This document shows, piece by piece, positions 46,608-55,933 of a stretch of 64,000 nucleotides of DNA (the first letter of the stretch is position 1; each line of letters starts with the position of its first letter). The notes beneath the pieces are model-generated. The model saw only the letters and a program-made list of their open reading frames with translations. It was not told where the DNA came from and made no database searches. The stretch covers positions 1,356,001-1,420,000 of the forward strand of contig NZ_CP136925.1 in NCBI RefSeq assembly GCF_037126245.1, in the 5' to 3' direction. A program made the translations under genes and the position numbers. Source of the DNA: Mangrovimonas cancribranchiae (GTDB taxonomy: Bacteria; Bacteroidota; Bacteroidia; Flavobacteriales; Flavobacteriaceae).

Positions 46608-47453
46608 TTATCCTTGTATATCTTGCTTGCTTTGCATTAAAGCAAAGAACTTGTTTAGATTTGGTAAAATTATAATGTTAGTTCTTCTGTTTTTTGAACG
46701 CTCTTCAGCAGTATCATTACTAGCAACAGGAGAGAAGTAACTTCTACCAGAAGCAATTAGCTTTTCTGGAGCTACATTATAATCGTCTTGTAATTTACGT
46801 ACAACCGATGTGGCACGTAATACACTTAAATCCCAGTTATCTTGGACTTTACTGTTGTGAATGCTTCTAGAATCGGTGTGACCTTCAACCATCACTTCAA
46901 TGCTTGGCTCAGAGTTAATCACATCAGCTAATTTTTGTAAAATGTCGTTTGCTCTAGAGCTTACGCGGTAGCTAGCAGTGTTGAATAACATTTTATCTGA
47001 TATAGAAATCATCACCACAGTTTCATCTACATTAATGGCAATATCCTCGTCATTTTCTAGGCTAGAGGTATCAACCGATTTTTGTAAATTGTACGCAACC
47101 GCAAGGTTCATTGAATCTTTTAATGTTTTAGCTTCTGCTAATTTTTCTTGATCAACATGTTTCAGCGTTTCATTCATTTGCTCTCTAACATCGTTTGAAA
47201 TAACCACATCGTCACCAACAGTAACTAGTTTAGCATCATTTTCATCGCTTAGCGAGTTAATTTTAGTGTTATACTCATCAACACGAGCTTGAATAACAGC
47301 AAACTTATTTTCTAAGTCTTCTTTTTCAACACGTGTTTTTGTTAGTTCACTTTTTAATTCTCCGTTTTCATTTTGTAGTGCGACATATTTCTTTTTAGAC
47401 ACACAAGAGAACACAAAGATTCCGGTTAGTAAAAGCAATCCTAATTTCTTCAT
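46608..47453 (-). CDS. OmpA family lipoprotein
   Basis: A 281-residue lipoprotein: signal and lipobox FVFSC (cysteine 17), a coiled coil at about 25-65 (ENGELKSELTKTRVEKEDLENKF), a helical linker, then an OmpA C-terminal peptidoglycan-binding domain with MLFNTASYRVSSRANDILQ, VEGHTDSRS (near 187-195) and SKNRRTNI. It anchors the outer membrane to peptidoglycan (Pal-like). It converges on the helicase gene. Confidence 0.88.
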   Translation of the reverse strand: MKKLGLLLLTGIFVFSCVSKKKYVALQNENGELKSELTKTRVEKEDLENKFAVIQARVDEYNTKINSLSDENDAKLVTVGDDVVISNDVREQMNETLKHVDQEKLAEAKTLKDSMNLAVAYNLQKSVDTSSLENDEDIAINVDETVVMISISDKMLFNTASYRVSSRANDILQKLADVINSEPSIEVMVEGHTDSRSIHNSKVQDNWDLSVLRATSVVRKLQDDYNVAPEKLIASGRSYFSPVASNDTAEERSKNRRTNIIILPNLNKFFALMQSKQDIQG

Positions 47454-48089
47454 AATCGTTTAAGTTTGGTTTTAATTGTTTGTGTATATGTACGCATACA
47501 AAAGCCATCTTGGATGTTAACAATTACTTTTTAACGGCATTTTAAGGATTTTACCGAGAAAATATTAAGTGGTAAAACGCCGTATTGGTTTATAAATGTT
47601 GTATTTATAAGCTGTAAATCGAATACATGTAAATACATACATAAATATAGATTTACTTACCATTTTATTATTGTAGAGTAGTTTCTAAAATATTCTATTT
47701 TACATAATATTAATTATAGTACAAATGTATGGTAATTTATGTATAGCCGTTTTTCAGGCTATTTGGCATAATATCAGATATGACGTCTTTAGACTCATAT
47801 CGTCATATATTATGTTAAAAGAAATTACGGCTTATGCTTTATAGTTTTATTTGATAGCTATAATTCTCTATTATATAAAATATCCCAGAGTATTTATTAA
47901 GTCCAGCTGAAACTTCTCGTTTTGGGTCATTAAACTTTAGTTTTTTATAAATCGTATAAATTGAATATTCTGGACAATGGTTCGAAAATTTTCAAATACA
48001 CGATTCTCTGAGATTTGAAAAACATGGATTGTTCGTTTTTTGAGTGATGATTATGATTTATGTAACGTAAATTGTTATTAGGCTATAGT
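47454..48089. other. Long gene-free stretch between OmpA and amidohydrolase genes
   Basis: About 640 nt. It has an 8-bp inverted repeat ATATGACG (47778-47785) / CGTCATAT (47801-47808) with a 15-nt loop and one copy of the 30-nt repeat at 48013-48042. A 26-codon minus-strand ORF (47945-48025) begins in that repeat but has no other support. No RNA gene recognised. Confidence 0.6.
48013..48042 (-). repeat. Dispersed 30-nt leader-like repeat, copy 1
   Basis: Plus strand: ATTTGAAAAACAT, 4 variable nt, then TGTTCGTTTTTTGA. The second copy is at 49604-49633, identical outside the 4 nt. Read on the minus strand it is TCAAAAAACGAACA-N4-ATG, the same form as the leader of the 43-residue micro-ORF. It begins about 45 nt after the stop of the amidohydrolase gene. 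Confidence 0.6.
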
Positions 48090-49523
48090 CTATTTTTCAA
48101 TTACTAAGTTCTCCAAATACCTGAGTGCTGAAGCTATTAGGTTCTTCCTGTTTTTTGCCTTCTCTCTAAAAGAATCCAAAGTCTTTTTATTTAATTTTCG
48201 TCCTTTCACAAAAACATAGGTCGGATTTTTGAGAGACGACAAATCCTCAAGCGGGTTTTCATCCACTAACAATAAATTAGCAATCTTGCCTTCCTCAATA
48301 GTCCCCAATTGATTCATAATTGCATGCGTCTGAGAAGCGTTTACAGTAGCTGTTTTCAACACTTCATAATTAGAAAGGCCTGCTTCTTTGTAAAAAGCCA
48401 GTTCTTTATGAATGGAAAAACCTGGAAGGGTAACACCAATACCAGCATCCGTACCACAAATTATAGATACACCTGCTTCATGTAGTTTTTTAACAATAGT
48501 CAAGTGAAAATCATGCTGTTTTTTTATCCTATCAATTGTCGAAGGATCTTGTTGCTTTGCATTAAACCAACGTTCAAACTGCATTTCACTATCTGTTCTT
48601 TTAATGAGAGGATTCATATATTGCAATGATTCTGAATCTAAAATGGAATCATCCATCATCATCTGATAAATATTATTAAATACCGTAAGTGTAGGACAAT
48701 ATCTTGTATGTTTGGATTGTGAAATGGAATCAATTATAGGTTGCAGCTTATTAGCATCTAAATCAAACTGTAAAGGTTGCTGTACTATTTCTTCTGCATG
48801 TTCTATGGATTTGATTTGTGAATTTAAATGATATGAAAACGGCACTTTTTGAGAAGGGTGAGCAACGATATCAATTTCAGATTTTTTGGATTGTGCAATC
48901 ACAGCATCAAAAATTTCCTTGTCTAATCCATAATACGTTTTAATGAAATCGTAACCTTTTTCTTTATATGAAACAACCTTGTCCTTGGCTTCACTCGGAT
49001 TACTTAGATTTAAATTGTCATCACCAATGAATTCTGGTCCTGTTAGTTTTGGGCTTGTTGTAAAAAACGCTGGTGAATACATATTGTCTTCTATTACATC
49101 TTCTTTCATTCTTAAATGCATGGGCATACCCCACAGATTTCTAACTGCGGTTACACCGTTTGAAAGATAAAGTCCTAGCTCATACCTATCCCATACATGC
49201 ACGTGCATATCGATTAGGCCTGGTGTTAAATACTTATCCTCTCCGTCAAGAATTTCAATCTCTTTGACCTTAATAGTATCTGCAATCTTTTCAATAATTC
49301 CTTCTTTTATAAACACCATTTTACCCACTAAAACAGTGTCTTGGTTCATTGGGATAATATTGACATTTTTAATGAGATAAGTATTATTAGATACTGATTC
49401 ATTCTTATGAATATCTAGATAATTTGTCCTTGTTGAATCTATCCAAAGTGTAATGATTCCTATTAGCATAAGCAAGCCAATGAGAGCGAAGACAATTTTT
49501 AAAATTCGTTTTACTATTTTCAT
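48090..49523 (-). CDS. Membrane-anchored amidohydrolase (imidazolonepropionase-like)
   Basis: A 477-residue metal-dependent hydrolase from ATG 49521-49523 (MKIVKRILKIVFALIG...), with one N-terminal membrane helix (8-27). The barrel shows the metal motif PGLIDMHVH (H107, H109), the carboxylated-lysine region DFIKTYYG, DIVAHP, and the late GTDAGIGVTLPGFSIHKELAFY. This is the imidazolonepropionase-like/prolidase-like amidohydrolase group; substrates are often dipeptides or cyclic amides. It is related to the enzyme at 62509-63936. A repeat copy lies 80-110 nt upstream of its start. Confidence 0.85.
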   Translation of the reverse strand: MKIVKRILKIVFALIGLLMLIGIITLWIDSTRTNYLDIHKNESVSNNTYLIKNVNIIPMNQDTVLVGKMVFIKEGIIEKIADTIKVKEIEILDGEDKYLTPGLIDMHVHVWDRYELGLYLSNGVTAVRNLWGMPMHLRMKEDVIEDNMYSPAFFTTSPKLTGPEFIGDDNLNLSNPSEAKDKVVSYKEKGYDFIKTYYGLDKEIFDAVIAQSKKSEIDIVAHPSQKVPFSYHLNSQIKSIEHAEEIVQQPLQFDLDANKLQPIIDSISQSKHTRYCPTLTVFNNIYQMMMDDSILDSESLQYMNPLIKRTDSEMQFERWFNAKQQDPSTIDRIKKQHDFHLTIVKKLHEAGVSIICGTDAGIGVTLPGFSIHKELAFYKEAGLSNYEVLKTATVNASQTHAIMNQLGTIEEGKIANLLLVDENPLEDLSSLKNPTYVFVKGRKLNKKTLDSFREKAKNRKNLIASALRYLENLVIEK

Positions 49524-49603
49524 GTGTGTCAATTTAAACAACGGATTATATCAGTTAAAAATAAGTTGTAGTTGCGGTTTTATCTTTTCTTTTCCTTCTT
49601 TTT

Positions 49604-49633
49604 ATTTGAAAAACATATACTGTTCGTTTTTTG
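49604..49633 (-). repeat. Dispersed 30-nt leader-like repeat, copy 2
   Basis: Second copy of the repeat at 48013-48042 with different central 4 nt. On the minus strand CGAACA is followed after 4 nt by ATG (49614-49616), which opens only a 4-codon ORF (MFFK, stop). It lies in the 5' leader of the amidohydrolase gene, 10 nt after the stop of the MDR gene. Confidence 0.6.
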
Positions 49634-49643
49634 ATGGATGATT

Positions 49644-50606
49644 TTATGGATTGACAACTACGATATTACCAACTTTACGACCTGTTTCCAGATATTGATG
49701 CGCTTCTCTTATTTCGGAAAGACTATATTTTTTATCGATATTCGTTTGAAGTTTTCCCTGTTTGAAAAAGTCTACTAATTCTAAGAATAATCGTTTTAAT
49801 TCTTTAGTCTTTTTAATACCCGTAGCGGCAAACTTTACTTTTTTAGGATTCCATAACATTTGCCATAGTACTTGACAACTCAATACCGGTGTCATAAAAA
49901 CACCATCAGTAGTCAAAACATTTTTAGTCATTTTATAATTAAGTTTACCAACAGTATCATATACCACATCATATTGACTTTGTAGCTGGTTCACATTTGT
50001 TTTGGTATAATCAATCACTTCGTCTGCTCCTAATGATAGAACAAAATCGATATTTTTGATGCTACAAACACCGGTAACTTTTGCACCCATTATTTTTGCT
50101 AATTGTACAGCTGCAGTACCTAAACTTCCAGAAGCACCATTAATTAAGACACGTTGACCTGGTTTTACATTGGCAATATCTTTAAGAAAATTATACGATG
50201 TTAAAAACCCATCACAAATTGGTGCTGCTTCAATATGCGACATGTTCTTGGGTTTTCTAGCTACAACTAAATTTTCTGCAATACACAAATACTCCGCATT
50301 ACAGCCATTACTAAATAGTTTTTCGCCAAACACCTCATCTCCTATTTTAAATTTAGTGACTTGATCACCTACAGATTCTACAACACCTGAAAAGCCAGTT
50401 CCTAAAGCTGTGTTCTTGGGTTTAAATAGGCCTACAAACAATCTACCAAATTTAGGTATACCCTGTCGCATCATAGTATCTGCTCTTGTTACTGATGATG
50501 CCTTAATTTTTACTAAAATTTCGTTTGGTTGCGGTGAAGGAACTTCAACATCAATAATCTGAATAACTTCTGGTGAACCGTATTTTGTATAAATTGCTGC
50601 TTTCAT
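49644..50606 (-). CDS. MDR family zinc-independent alcohol dehydrogenase / quinone oxidoreductase
   Basis: A 320-residue medium-chain reductase from ATG 50604-50606 (MKAAIYTKYGSPEVIQI). The cofactor loop is GASGSLGTAAVQLAKIMGAKV (near 150-170) and GADEVIDYTK follows; the N domain has TGFSGVVESVGDQVTKFKIGDEVFGE. The structural zinc cysteines are absent, so it is a quinone-oxidoreductase or enoyl-reductase type NAD(P)H enzyme. A GTG 6 nt upstream is possible as start but unlikely. Substrate unknown. Confidence 0.86.
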   Translation of the reverse strand: MKAAIYTKYGSPEVIQIIDVEVPSPQPNEILVKIKASSVTRADTMMRQGIPKFGRLFVGLFKPKNTALGTGFSGVVESVGDQVTKFKIGDEVFGEKLFSNGCNAEYLCIAENLVVARKPKNMSHIEAAPICDGFLTSYNFLKDIANVKPGQRVLINGASGSLGTAAVQLAKIMGAKVTGVCSIKNIDFVLSLGADEVIDYTKTNVNQLQSQYDVVYDTVGKLNYKMTKNVLTTDGVFMTPVLSCQVLWQMLWNPKKVKFAATGIKKTKELKRLFLELVDFFKQGKLQTNIDKKYSLSEIREAHQYLETGRKVGNIVVVNP

Positions 50607-50684
50607 TATCACTAATTATTTATTGCAAAGTTGAAGATAATCAAACTATTAAAGGTTCGTGTTTGGAAATTGAAACTAATTTAA

Positions 50685-51308
50685 TTATTCAATTAATTTC
50701 TCAATTTTGTTATCAGTTAAGTTCTGAATATTGCTTGTGATTTTTTCAATATCCCAATGCCACCATTGAAGCTCTAGAAGTTTTGTAATGATTTCTTTTG
50801 AAAATCTCTTTTTAATTTCTTTTGCTGGATTTCCACCAACAATTGAATACGGTTCCACATCTTTGGTTACCGTTGCGTTTGTGGCAATAATTGCTCCATC
50901 TCCAATAGTCACTCCTGCCATAATTGTTGCGTTATAGCCTATCCAAACATCATTACCAATATTGATGTCTCCCTTTTGCGGGTATGATTTTCCTTCCATC
51001 GCATGTTCCCAGCCATTACCAAAAATGGCGAAAGGGTAGGTTGACATTGCATCTGTTAAGTGATTGGCACCATTCATTATGAATGTAACATCGGAAGCAA
51101 TCATACAGAACTTTCCAATTTTTAATTTGTCGCCAACAAAATCAAAATGGTATTTTACATTTTTCTCAAAATTCTCTACATTTTCAAAATCATCATAATA
51201 GGTGTAATCTCCAATAATGATATTGGGGTTCTTTACTATGTTTTTTAAGAAACATAGCTTATCGTAATGCTCAAGTGGGAATTTTATGTTTTTGTCTGGG
51301 CCTGTCAT
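50685..51308 (-). CDS. Vat-like xenobiotic O-acetyltransferase (left-handed beta helix)
   Basis: A 207-residue hexapeptide acetyltransferase. The start MTGPDKNIKFPLEHYDKL, then GDYTYYDD, KLKIGKFCMIASDVTFIMNGANH with the catalytic histidine H83, STYPFAIFGNGWEH, IGNDVWIGYNATIMAGVTIGDGAII and VGGNPAKEIKKRF follow VatD-type streptogramin A acetyltransferases closely, as I recall those sequences. It transfers acetyl from acetyl-CoA to a hydroxyl group. Resistance to streptogramin A is plausible; catB-like general xenobiotic use is the alternative. No mobile element flanks it. Confidence 0.83.
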   Translation of the reverse strand: MTGPDKNIKFPLEHYDKLCFLKNIVKNPNIIIGDYTYYDDFENVENFEKNVKYHFDFVGDKLKIGKFCMIASDVTFIMNGANHLTDAMSTYPFAIFGNGWEHAMEGKSYPQKGDINIGNDVWIGYNATIMAGVTIGDGAIIATNATVTKDVEPYSIVGGNPAKEIKKRFSKEIITKLLELQWWHWDIEKITSNIQNLTDNKIEKLIE

Positions 51309-51378
51309 ACCGATTTAATTTTTAGTGATTTTTATTGAATACCGATTTCCATTGTCTGCATATACATTGGAAAGTGAA

Positions 51379-52854
51379 TTAGTCTTCTTTCATCAATTTG
51401 TTCAATATACTTTGTGACCCTTCACTACCTAATTCAACCGCTTTTGTATAACTTTTTATGGCATCTTCTTTTTGATTGTATTTTAAATAAGCTTCACCCA
51501 ATGAGTCCCATAAATTACCATCTTCAGGAAATAATTTTACATTGAGTTTAAACAATTCTAATGCCCAACCAGGTTGATCTTCTTTTTTCAATCTACTATA
51601 CCCTAGTCGATTTAGTATGGCATGGTCGTTAAATTTATTTTGAAGTTCTTTCTTTAAAAAATCTGGTAATTTTTCCACATTTGTAGATGAATTGGTTTTC
51701 ATGAATTCATGAATCAATTCATAAATATTTCTGGGAATTGGTGTGGCCTTATAATCAGTATCAAAAATCATGTTACCAATTTCTCTAGCCACGTTTTCTG
51801 ATTCACGCCCTAAAAATACGTTCGTTATGTATATAACGACTACATCATTGTCTGTAAATCTAACGAAGTCTGCAAAATACAGTCCATTGCTACCATTATG
51901 GGCAACGATTTTTGTATCTCTATCAGTTTTGGATATAGCCCAACCATATCCATAATACGATGTCATGTTATCGTTTTCAGCTACGTGTGCCTTTTCTTGG
52001 GTCTCTCTAGTTTTAGAAGTTAATACTGCATTGTTTTTTAAAGCAACATGCCATTTATATAAATCTTCAATAGTAGAATGAATATCTCCTTTACCAATAC
52101 TATACCAATGATTGTTATTGTAAGGCAGGTGTTGTTGAGTTGTTCCCCAATCTGTCCATTTTTCATCATCTCTATTATAGTAATAGCCATGTGCCAGTCG
52201 TTCCGTACTAAAATGGATACTTTTATATCCTGTACTTGTCATTTGTGCAGGTGCAAATAGGTTTTCCTGTAAAAAAGCATTATAAGTCTGGCCTGAAACC
52301 AACTCCAATATGGCCGTTAACATGATGTAATTGGCATTTGCATATTGGTAGGTTGTGCCGGGTTTAGACTGTAATGTGGACTCAAAAAATTCTTTTAAAA
52401 ACTGTTCTTTGCTTGCTTCATTATATCTAAAACCTCCTGCCCTATTAGAAATTCCAGACGTGTGCGTTAATAATTGATGAATGGTAATATCCTTCTTATC
52501 ACTAGGTGTCTGAGCAAAATATGAACTTATCTTATCTGATGTTTTTATTTTTCCTTGCTCCACAAGTTTTAAAATAGCGGATGCTGTAAATTGCTTGGTT
52601 ACAGAACCAATATTAAAAACGGTTGCTGGGGAATTGGGTATTTTATTTTCCCTGTCTGCCCATCCATAACCTTTAGATAAAATAACTTCACCTTTTTTAG
52701 CAACCAAGACAACTCCGGAAAAACCATTTGTTGCACTTGCTTTTAAATAAGAGTCTATTTTATTGAAAAGTTTTTTATCGGTATTTTGAGAAAAAGCGCT
52801 TAACGTTGAAAACGTTATGAAAGTAAAAAATACTATTTTTATTGATGATTTCAT
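51379..52854 (-). CDS. Exported serine hydrolase (beta-lactamase fold) with TPR-like tail
   Basis: A 491-residue protein with a signal peptide ending near STLSAFSQ (22). The class C beta-lactamase/PBP-like domain has S84 and K87 (SVTK), the YAN motif at 171-173 and HNGSNG near 310. The last 90 residues (WALELFKLNVKLFPEDGNLWDSLGEAYLKYNQKEDAIKSYTKAVEL) are TPR-like helices. It probably cleaves D-amino peptides or esters in the periplasm. An ECF-type promoter (52879-52909) stands just upstream and the ATG follows ATCAATCAATCAAAAA directly. Confidence 0.87.
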   Translation of the reverse strand: MKSSIKIVFFTFITFSTLSAFSQNTDKKLFNKIDSYLKASATNGFSGVVLVAKKGEVILSKGYGWADRENKIPNSPATVFNIGSVTKQFTASAILKLVEQGKIKTSDKISSYFAQTPSDKKDITIHQLLTHTSGISNRAGGFRYNEASKEQFLKEFFESTLQSKPGTTYQYANANYIMLTAILELVSGQTYNAFLQENLFAPAQMTSTGYKSIHFSTERLAHGYYYNRDDEKWTDWGTTQQHLPYNNNHWYSIGKGDIHSTIEDLYKWHVALKNNAVLTSKTRETQEKAHVAENDNMTSYYGYGWAISKTDRDTKIVAHNGSNGLYFADFVRFTDNDVVVIYITNVFLGRESENVAREIGNMIFDTDYKATPIPRNIYELIHEFMKTNSSTNVEKLPDFLKKELQNKFNDHAILNRLGYSRLKKEDQPGWALELFKLNVKLFPEDGNLWDSLGEAYLKYNQKEDAIKSYTKAVELGSEGSQSILNKLMKED

Positions 52855-52878
52855 TTTTTGATTGATTGATTGATGATA

Positions 52879-52909
52879 AATAAGTCTACTTATTTTATAA
52901 AATGTTACA
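52879..52909 (-). promoter_or_regulatory. ECF-type promoter of the serine hydrolase gene
   Basis: On the minus strand TGTAAC (52904-52909), 17-nt spacer, GACTTATT (52879-52886). The leader from the expected start consists almost only of ATCATCAATCAATCAATC-type repeats and As before the ATG at 52852-52854. Confidence 0.55.
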
Positions 52910-52937
52910 GTTTTTTAAATTTTTGTAAAAAGGGTAT

Positions 52938-55160
52938 TTATTTATTAAAATTCCAGACTGGCAAAGAAATACTGCTGTTACCTGTAAAAGTTATTTTTAA
53001 AGGAATTTCCGCATCTTTAATGCTTTCGCTATTTACATCTCCACCTGTCCCATAATTTATTTGAGCATTGTTGTTTTTATTCACATTAACAACTACAACT
53101 ATCCTACTCCCCTTTTCTATCTTTTTACTGATTAGTTTTGAATTGTTAAAAGACACTTGCGCCTTTTTATTCGGCACAAGTAAATTTCTATACTCTCTGT
53201 CTTTAGCAAAGCTAGCTCTACCAATATAATAGCTTAAATGAAAGTATTTATTTTCTGGTGTTAATTGATAAACTATAACAGAATAGTCAACATCTTTTTT
53301 ATTGATTGAAAACTCAAGATTCCCAGTAAAAGAACCATTGATAATGATATCTTCTTTTAGTACTTCTGATTTAAAAATTAAACCATCTTTTAAATTGATG
53401 TTGTCTTTTTCTAAAGGCCATGGATAATATTCTGTATTAGTCATGCTTTCTCTGTCTTTAAGGTCAACAGTCAGATCAACTTTAGAAGAATTTGCTTTAG
53501 ACTTTAACTGATGAAAATCATCTATTTCTGTGCCACTTAAATAATACGTTAGGGTATCATTTGTCATGGCACTTAAACTCGGTTTATGCATCCAAGTATC
53601 TGTATCCATTACCTGAAAGTTTACTTTATCTTTTAAAATACTTGGTTTTTCTTTTCCGTTTAAAACATAATCAAACCATTGGTAAATAATATCTTCTTCA
53701 ATGTTGATTAGTGCGGATTTGTCTAATTTGTAATTCCTTAAACTTTCTTGTGGTTTTGTTTGTGCTGTCCAATGATCATAAGGTCCAACCAATAAATAAT
53801 GATTCGGATTTTTTGCGTATTTATGATGTTGATTGTAGTAATACATCGCACCTCGTTGTGAATCATCATAATAACCCGTAATCGTTAAAATTGGAATATC
53901 GATTTTAGCAAATTCCTCCTTATATGGAATCATCTTTTTCCAATAATCATCATAACTTGGATGTTGCATGTAGGTGTTCCATAATTTGTTTACCTGGCCA
54001 TCTAAACTATCCAGTTTGTTAAATGCTACGCCTGTTTTGTACCATGCGTTTTTTAAAGTATTCCAACGATTAAAATCATTTGAAGCTTCAAAGTCTAAAA
54101 ACTTGTTGTTGGTGACATAAAAGTTCCATGAATACGAATAATTATGAAGTACATTATTTTCCATAGGGTAGTCAATTCCAGGCGCAATGGCTACCATCGG
54201 CACAATGGTTTTTAATGCAGGGTGTACTTTGTGCTTCATAGAAGCCCATTGTGTAAAACCATTGTAACTACCACCAAACATGGCTACTTTTTGATTAGAC
54301 CATGATTGTTTACTAATCCAATCAATGACTTCATAAACATCTGTATTTTCATATTCAAGAGGTTTTATATCGCTTTTACTCAATCTTTTTCCTCTTGTAT
54401 TAGCAATAACGCCTACATAGCCTTTAGATGCTGCTAACATTGCTGAAGCTACATTTGTACCTGTATAGATAGAAGACACTAATATTGCAGATTTTTTAGT
54501 AGTTGTACTTCCCTTTCGCTGTACTATTACCACAGAAACTTCTGCACCATCTTTCATAGGTATTACAATACTGTCATTTACAGTATATCTGCGTTTATGG
54601 TCTTGCTTTATTTCTTCAAAATAAATAGCTCTGGTTGATGAAAATACAGTGGTTAAAAAATATTTTTTTACTAAATCCTGAGCTGTTGCCTGTGATATTT
54701 TTTCTGATTTAATATTAGCATAGGTAGTATTAAAATTACTCACGTAATAACCTGTAGGATCTCTTAATATCAACGCTTTATCTAAATTAATAACTTGTAT
54801 ATCATCAGAGTTATTTACGTATTTGTTATAAGAGTTTTTAAACGCATCTTTAAAATTCGAAGAAAGCCTTGCCTCTGCATAATGCATGTATACATCTAAA
54901 TACGGTCTTTGATCTTTTTGTATTTCTTTAATTCTTTTTTTGAAAGTAACTAATGCCGCTTTATAATTACCTCTAATGACCTCAACCTTAAACACATCTA
55001 ATTCTGATAAATTTTGAGTATCACATAATACGGCCAATTGCTGCATTTGATTTGCAAGTGCTATTGAATCTGAGAGTTCTACCTTCTTAAATGGTATTTC
55101 TTGTCCAAAAGAAGCTATACTCATTGCAATTAAAAATAATATCAGGACTGATTTTTTCAT
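52938..55160 (-). CDS. CocE/NonD (X-Pro dipeptidyl-peptidase, S15) family hydrolase
   Basis: A 740-residue exported hydrolase (signal peptide ending SIASFGQ, residue 20). An N-terminal helical part (30-185) precedes the alpha/beta core with the nucleophile S298 in MFGGSYNGF, an acid region (ITGYYDDSQRGAMYY) and the histidine in VGPYDHWT; a C-terminal jelly-roll domain from about 520 (VNFQVMDTDTW) is typical of the family. Members hydrolyse peptides, cocaine-like esters or beta-lactam amino acid esters. It is 33 nt downstream of a lipoprotein gene and probably cotranscribed. Confidence 0.88.
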   Translation of the reverse strand: MKKSVLILFLIAMSIASFGQEIPFKKVELSDSIALANQMQQLAVLCDTQNLSELDVFKVEVIRGNYKAALVTFKKRIKEIQKDQRPYLDVYMHYAEARLSSNFKDAFKNSYNKYVNNSDDIQVINLDKALILRDPTGYYVSNFNTTYANIKSEKISQATAQDLVKKYFLTTVFSSTRAIYFEEIKQDHKRRYTVNDSIVIPMKDGAEVSVVIVQRKGSTTTKKSAILVSSIYTGTNVASAMLAASKGYVGVIANTRGKRLSKSDIKPLEYENTDVYEVIDWISKQSWSNQKVAMFGGSYNGFTQWASMKHKVHPALKTIVPMVAIAPGIDYPMENNVLHNYSYSWNFYVTNNKFLDFEASNDFNRWNTLKNAWYKTGVAFNKLDSLDGQVNKLWNTYMQHPSYDDYWKKMIPYKEEFAKIDIPILTITGYYDDSQRGAMYYYNQHHKYAKNPNHYLLVGPYDHWTAQTKPQESLRNYKLDKSALINIEEDIIYQWFDYVLNGKEKPSILKDKVNFQVMDTDTWMHKPSLSAMTNDTLTYYLSGTEIDDFHQLKSKANSSKVDLTVDLKDRESMTNTEYYPWPLEKDNINLKDGLIFKSEVLKEDIIINGSFTGNLEFSINKKDVDYSVIVYQLTPENKYFHLSYYIGRASFAKDREYRNLLVPNKKAQVSFNNSKLISKKIEKGSRIVVVVNVNKNNNAQINYGTGGDVNSESIKDAEIPLKITFTGNSSISLPVWNFNK

Positions 55161-55193
55161 TGTTTTGCGATTGAAAATTGATAGTAACCTATA

Positions 55194-55814
55194 CTATTTC
55201 TCATTTGGGTTTTTGTACTTGATTAACTCTTCATTGTATAAAAAGCCATCTTGAGTTTGTGTCATTTTAATAAAGTTTTTAATTTCTGGTGCATACAACC
55301 AAACTTCATCTGTTTGCGCATTGTATCCTCTGGAATTTGAAACAGTTCCTTTGTATTCAATGGTGTACGCCATAAATGTACCTGCGTCTACAGTTTCTTG
55401 TTTATAAGATACTACTTTTGCATCTTGACTTTGAGTTCCTGTAGTACCATCTTGACTGGTCCAGTTTTTTTCATATTTCCATGTCTCACCAACTTTTAAA
55501 GGCCACTTGTATTTTGGTGTTTTGCTTTCTTCTGGCTTTGTAATGTCTGATAGTGGAATTGTATCTTTTCCGATGGTCATACCTAAAACGCCATTTTTAC
55601 TAACAATTTCTCGTGTGTCTTCTCCTTCTGAACGTACTTCTCCTTCTGTGGTTACTCCTTTATATTTCCAAGTCCATGTTTCTCCAACCATATAATCGTT
55701 TAATGTTGGTTGTTTTGCTAATGAATCAGTGTTATCACTACAAGATGTCAACAATGAAATAAGCACTAGATATACAATTTTTACTATTCCAAATACTACT
55801 TTTAAATAATTCAT
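55194..55814 (-). CDS. Lipoprotein of unknown function with repeated TW-K-Y motif
   Basis: A 206-residue lipoprotein: signal and lipobox LLTSC (cysteine 25). The mature part has two related segments, VGETWTWKYKGVTTEG (near 43-58) and VGETWKYEKNWTSQDG (near 107-122), suggesting an internal duplication of a small beta domain. No family recognised with certainty. It precedes the S15 hydrolase gene by 33 nt, and a motif shared with the LytS operon lies 57-76 nt upstream, so it may be a target of the neighbouring LytTR regulator. Confidence 0.78.
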   Translation of the reverse strand: MNYLKVVFGIVKIVYLVLISLLTSCSDNTDSLAKQPTLNDYMVGETWTWKYKGVTTEGEVRSEGEDTREIVSKNGVLGMTIGKDTIPLSDITKPEESKTPKYKWPLKVGETWKYEKNWTSQDGTTGTQSQDAKVVSYKQETVDAGTFMAYTIEYKGTVSNSRGYNAQTDEVWLYAPEIKNFIKMTQTQDGFLYNEELIKYKNPNEK

Positions 55815-55870
55815 AATAAGACTTTTAAATTAATGATAGTACAAAGTAAATGTCTCTATTTCTATCAAAA

Positions 55871-55910
55871 AAGGAAAAGTACATGAGCGTAAATAAATGT
55901 AAATGAACGT
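55871..55910. promoter_or_regulatory. Candidate LytTR regulator site upstream of the lipoprotein/S15 operon
   Basis: AAGGAAAAGTACATGAGCGT (55871-55890) matches AAGAAAAAGTACAGGAACGT at 57771-57790 in 17 of 20 positions. Within this site ATGAGCGT (55883-55890) recurs as ATGAACGT (55903-55910), a direct repeat with 20-bp period, close to the two-turn spacing usual for LytTR-domain proteins. Confidence 0.5.
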
Positions 55911-55933
55911 TATAAAATTAAACGATTGCAGCT

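Noticed and set aside
47945-48025. 26-codon minus-strand ORF starting MFFKSQRIVYL
   Set aside because: Its first codons are simply the 30-nt repeat, whose other copy opens only a 4-codon ORF; there is no promoter match or terminator.
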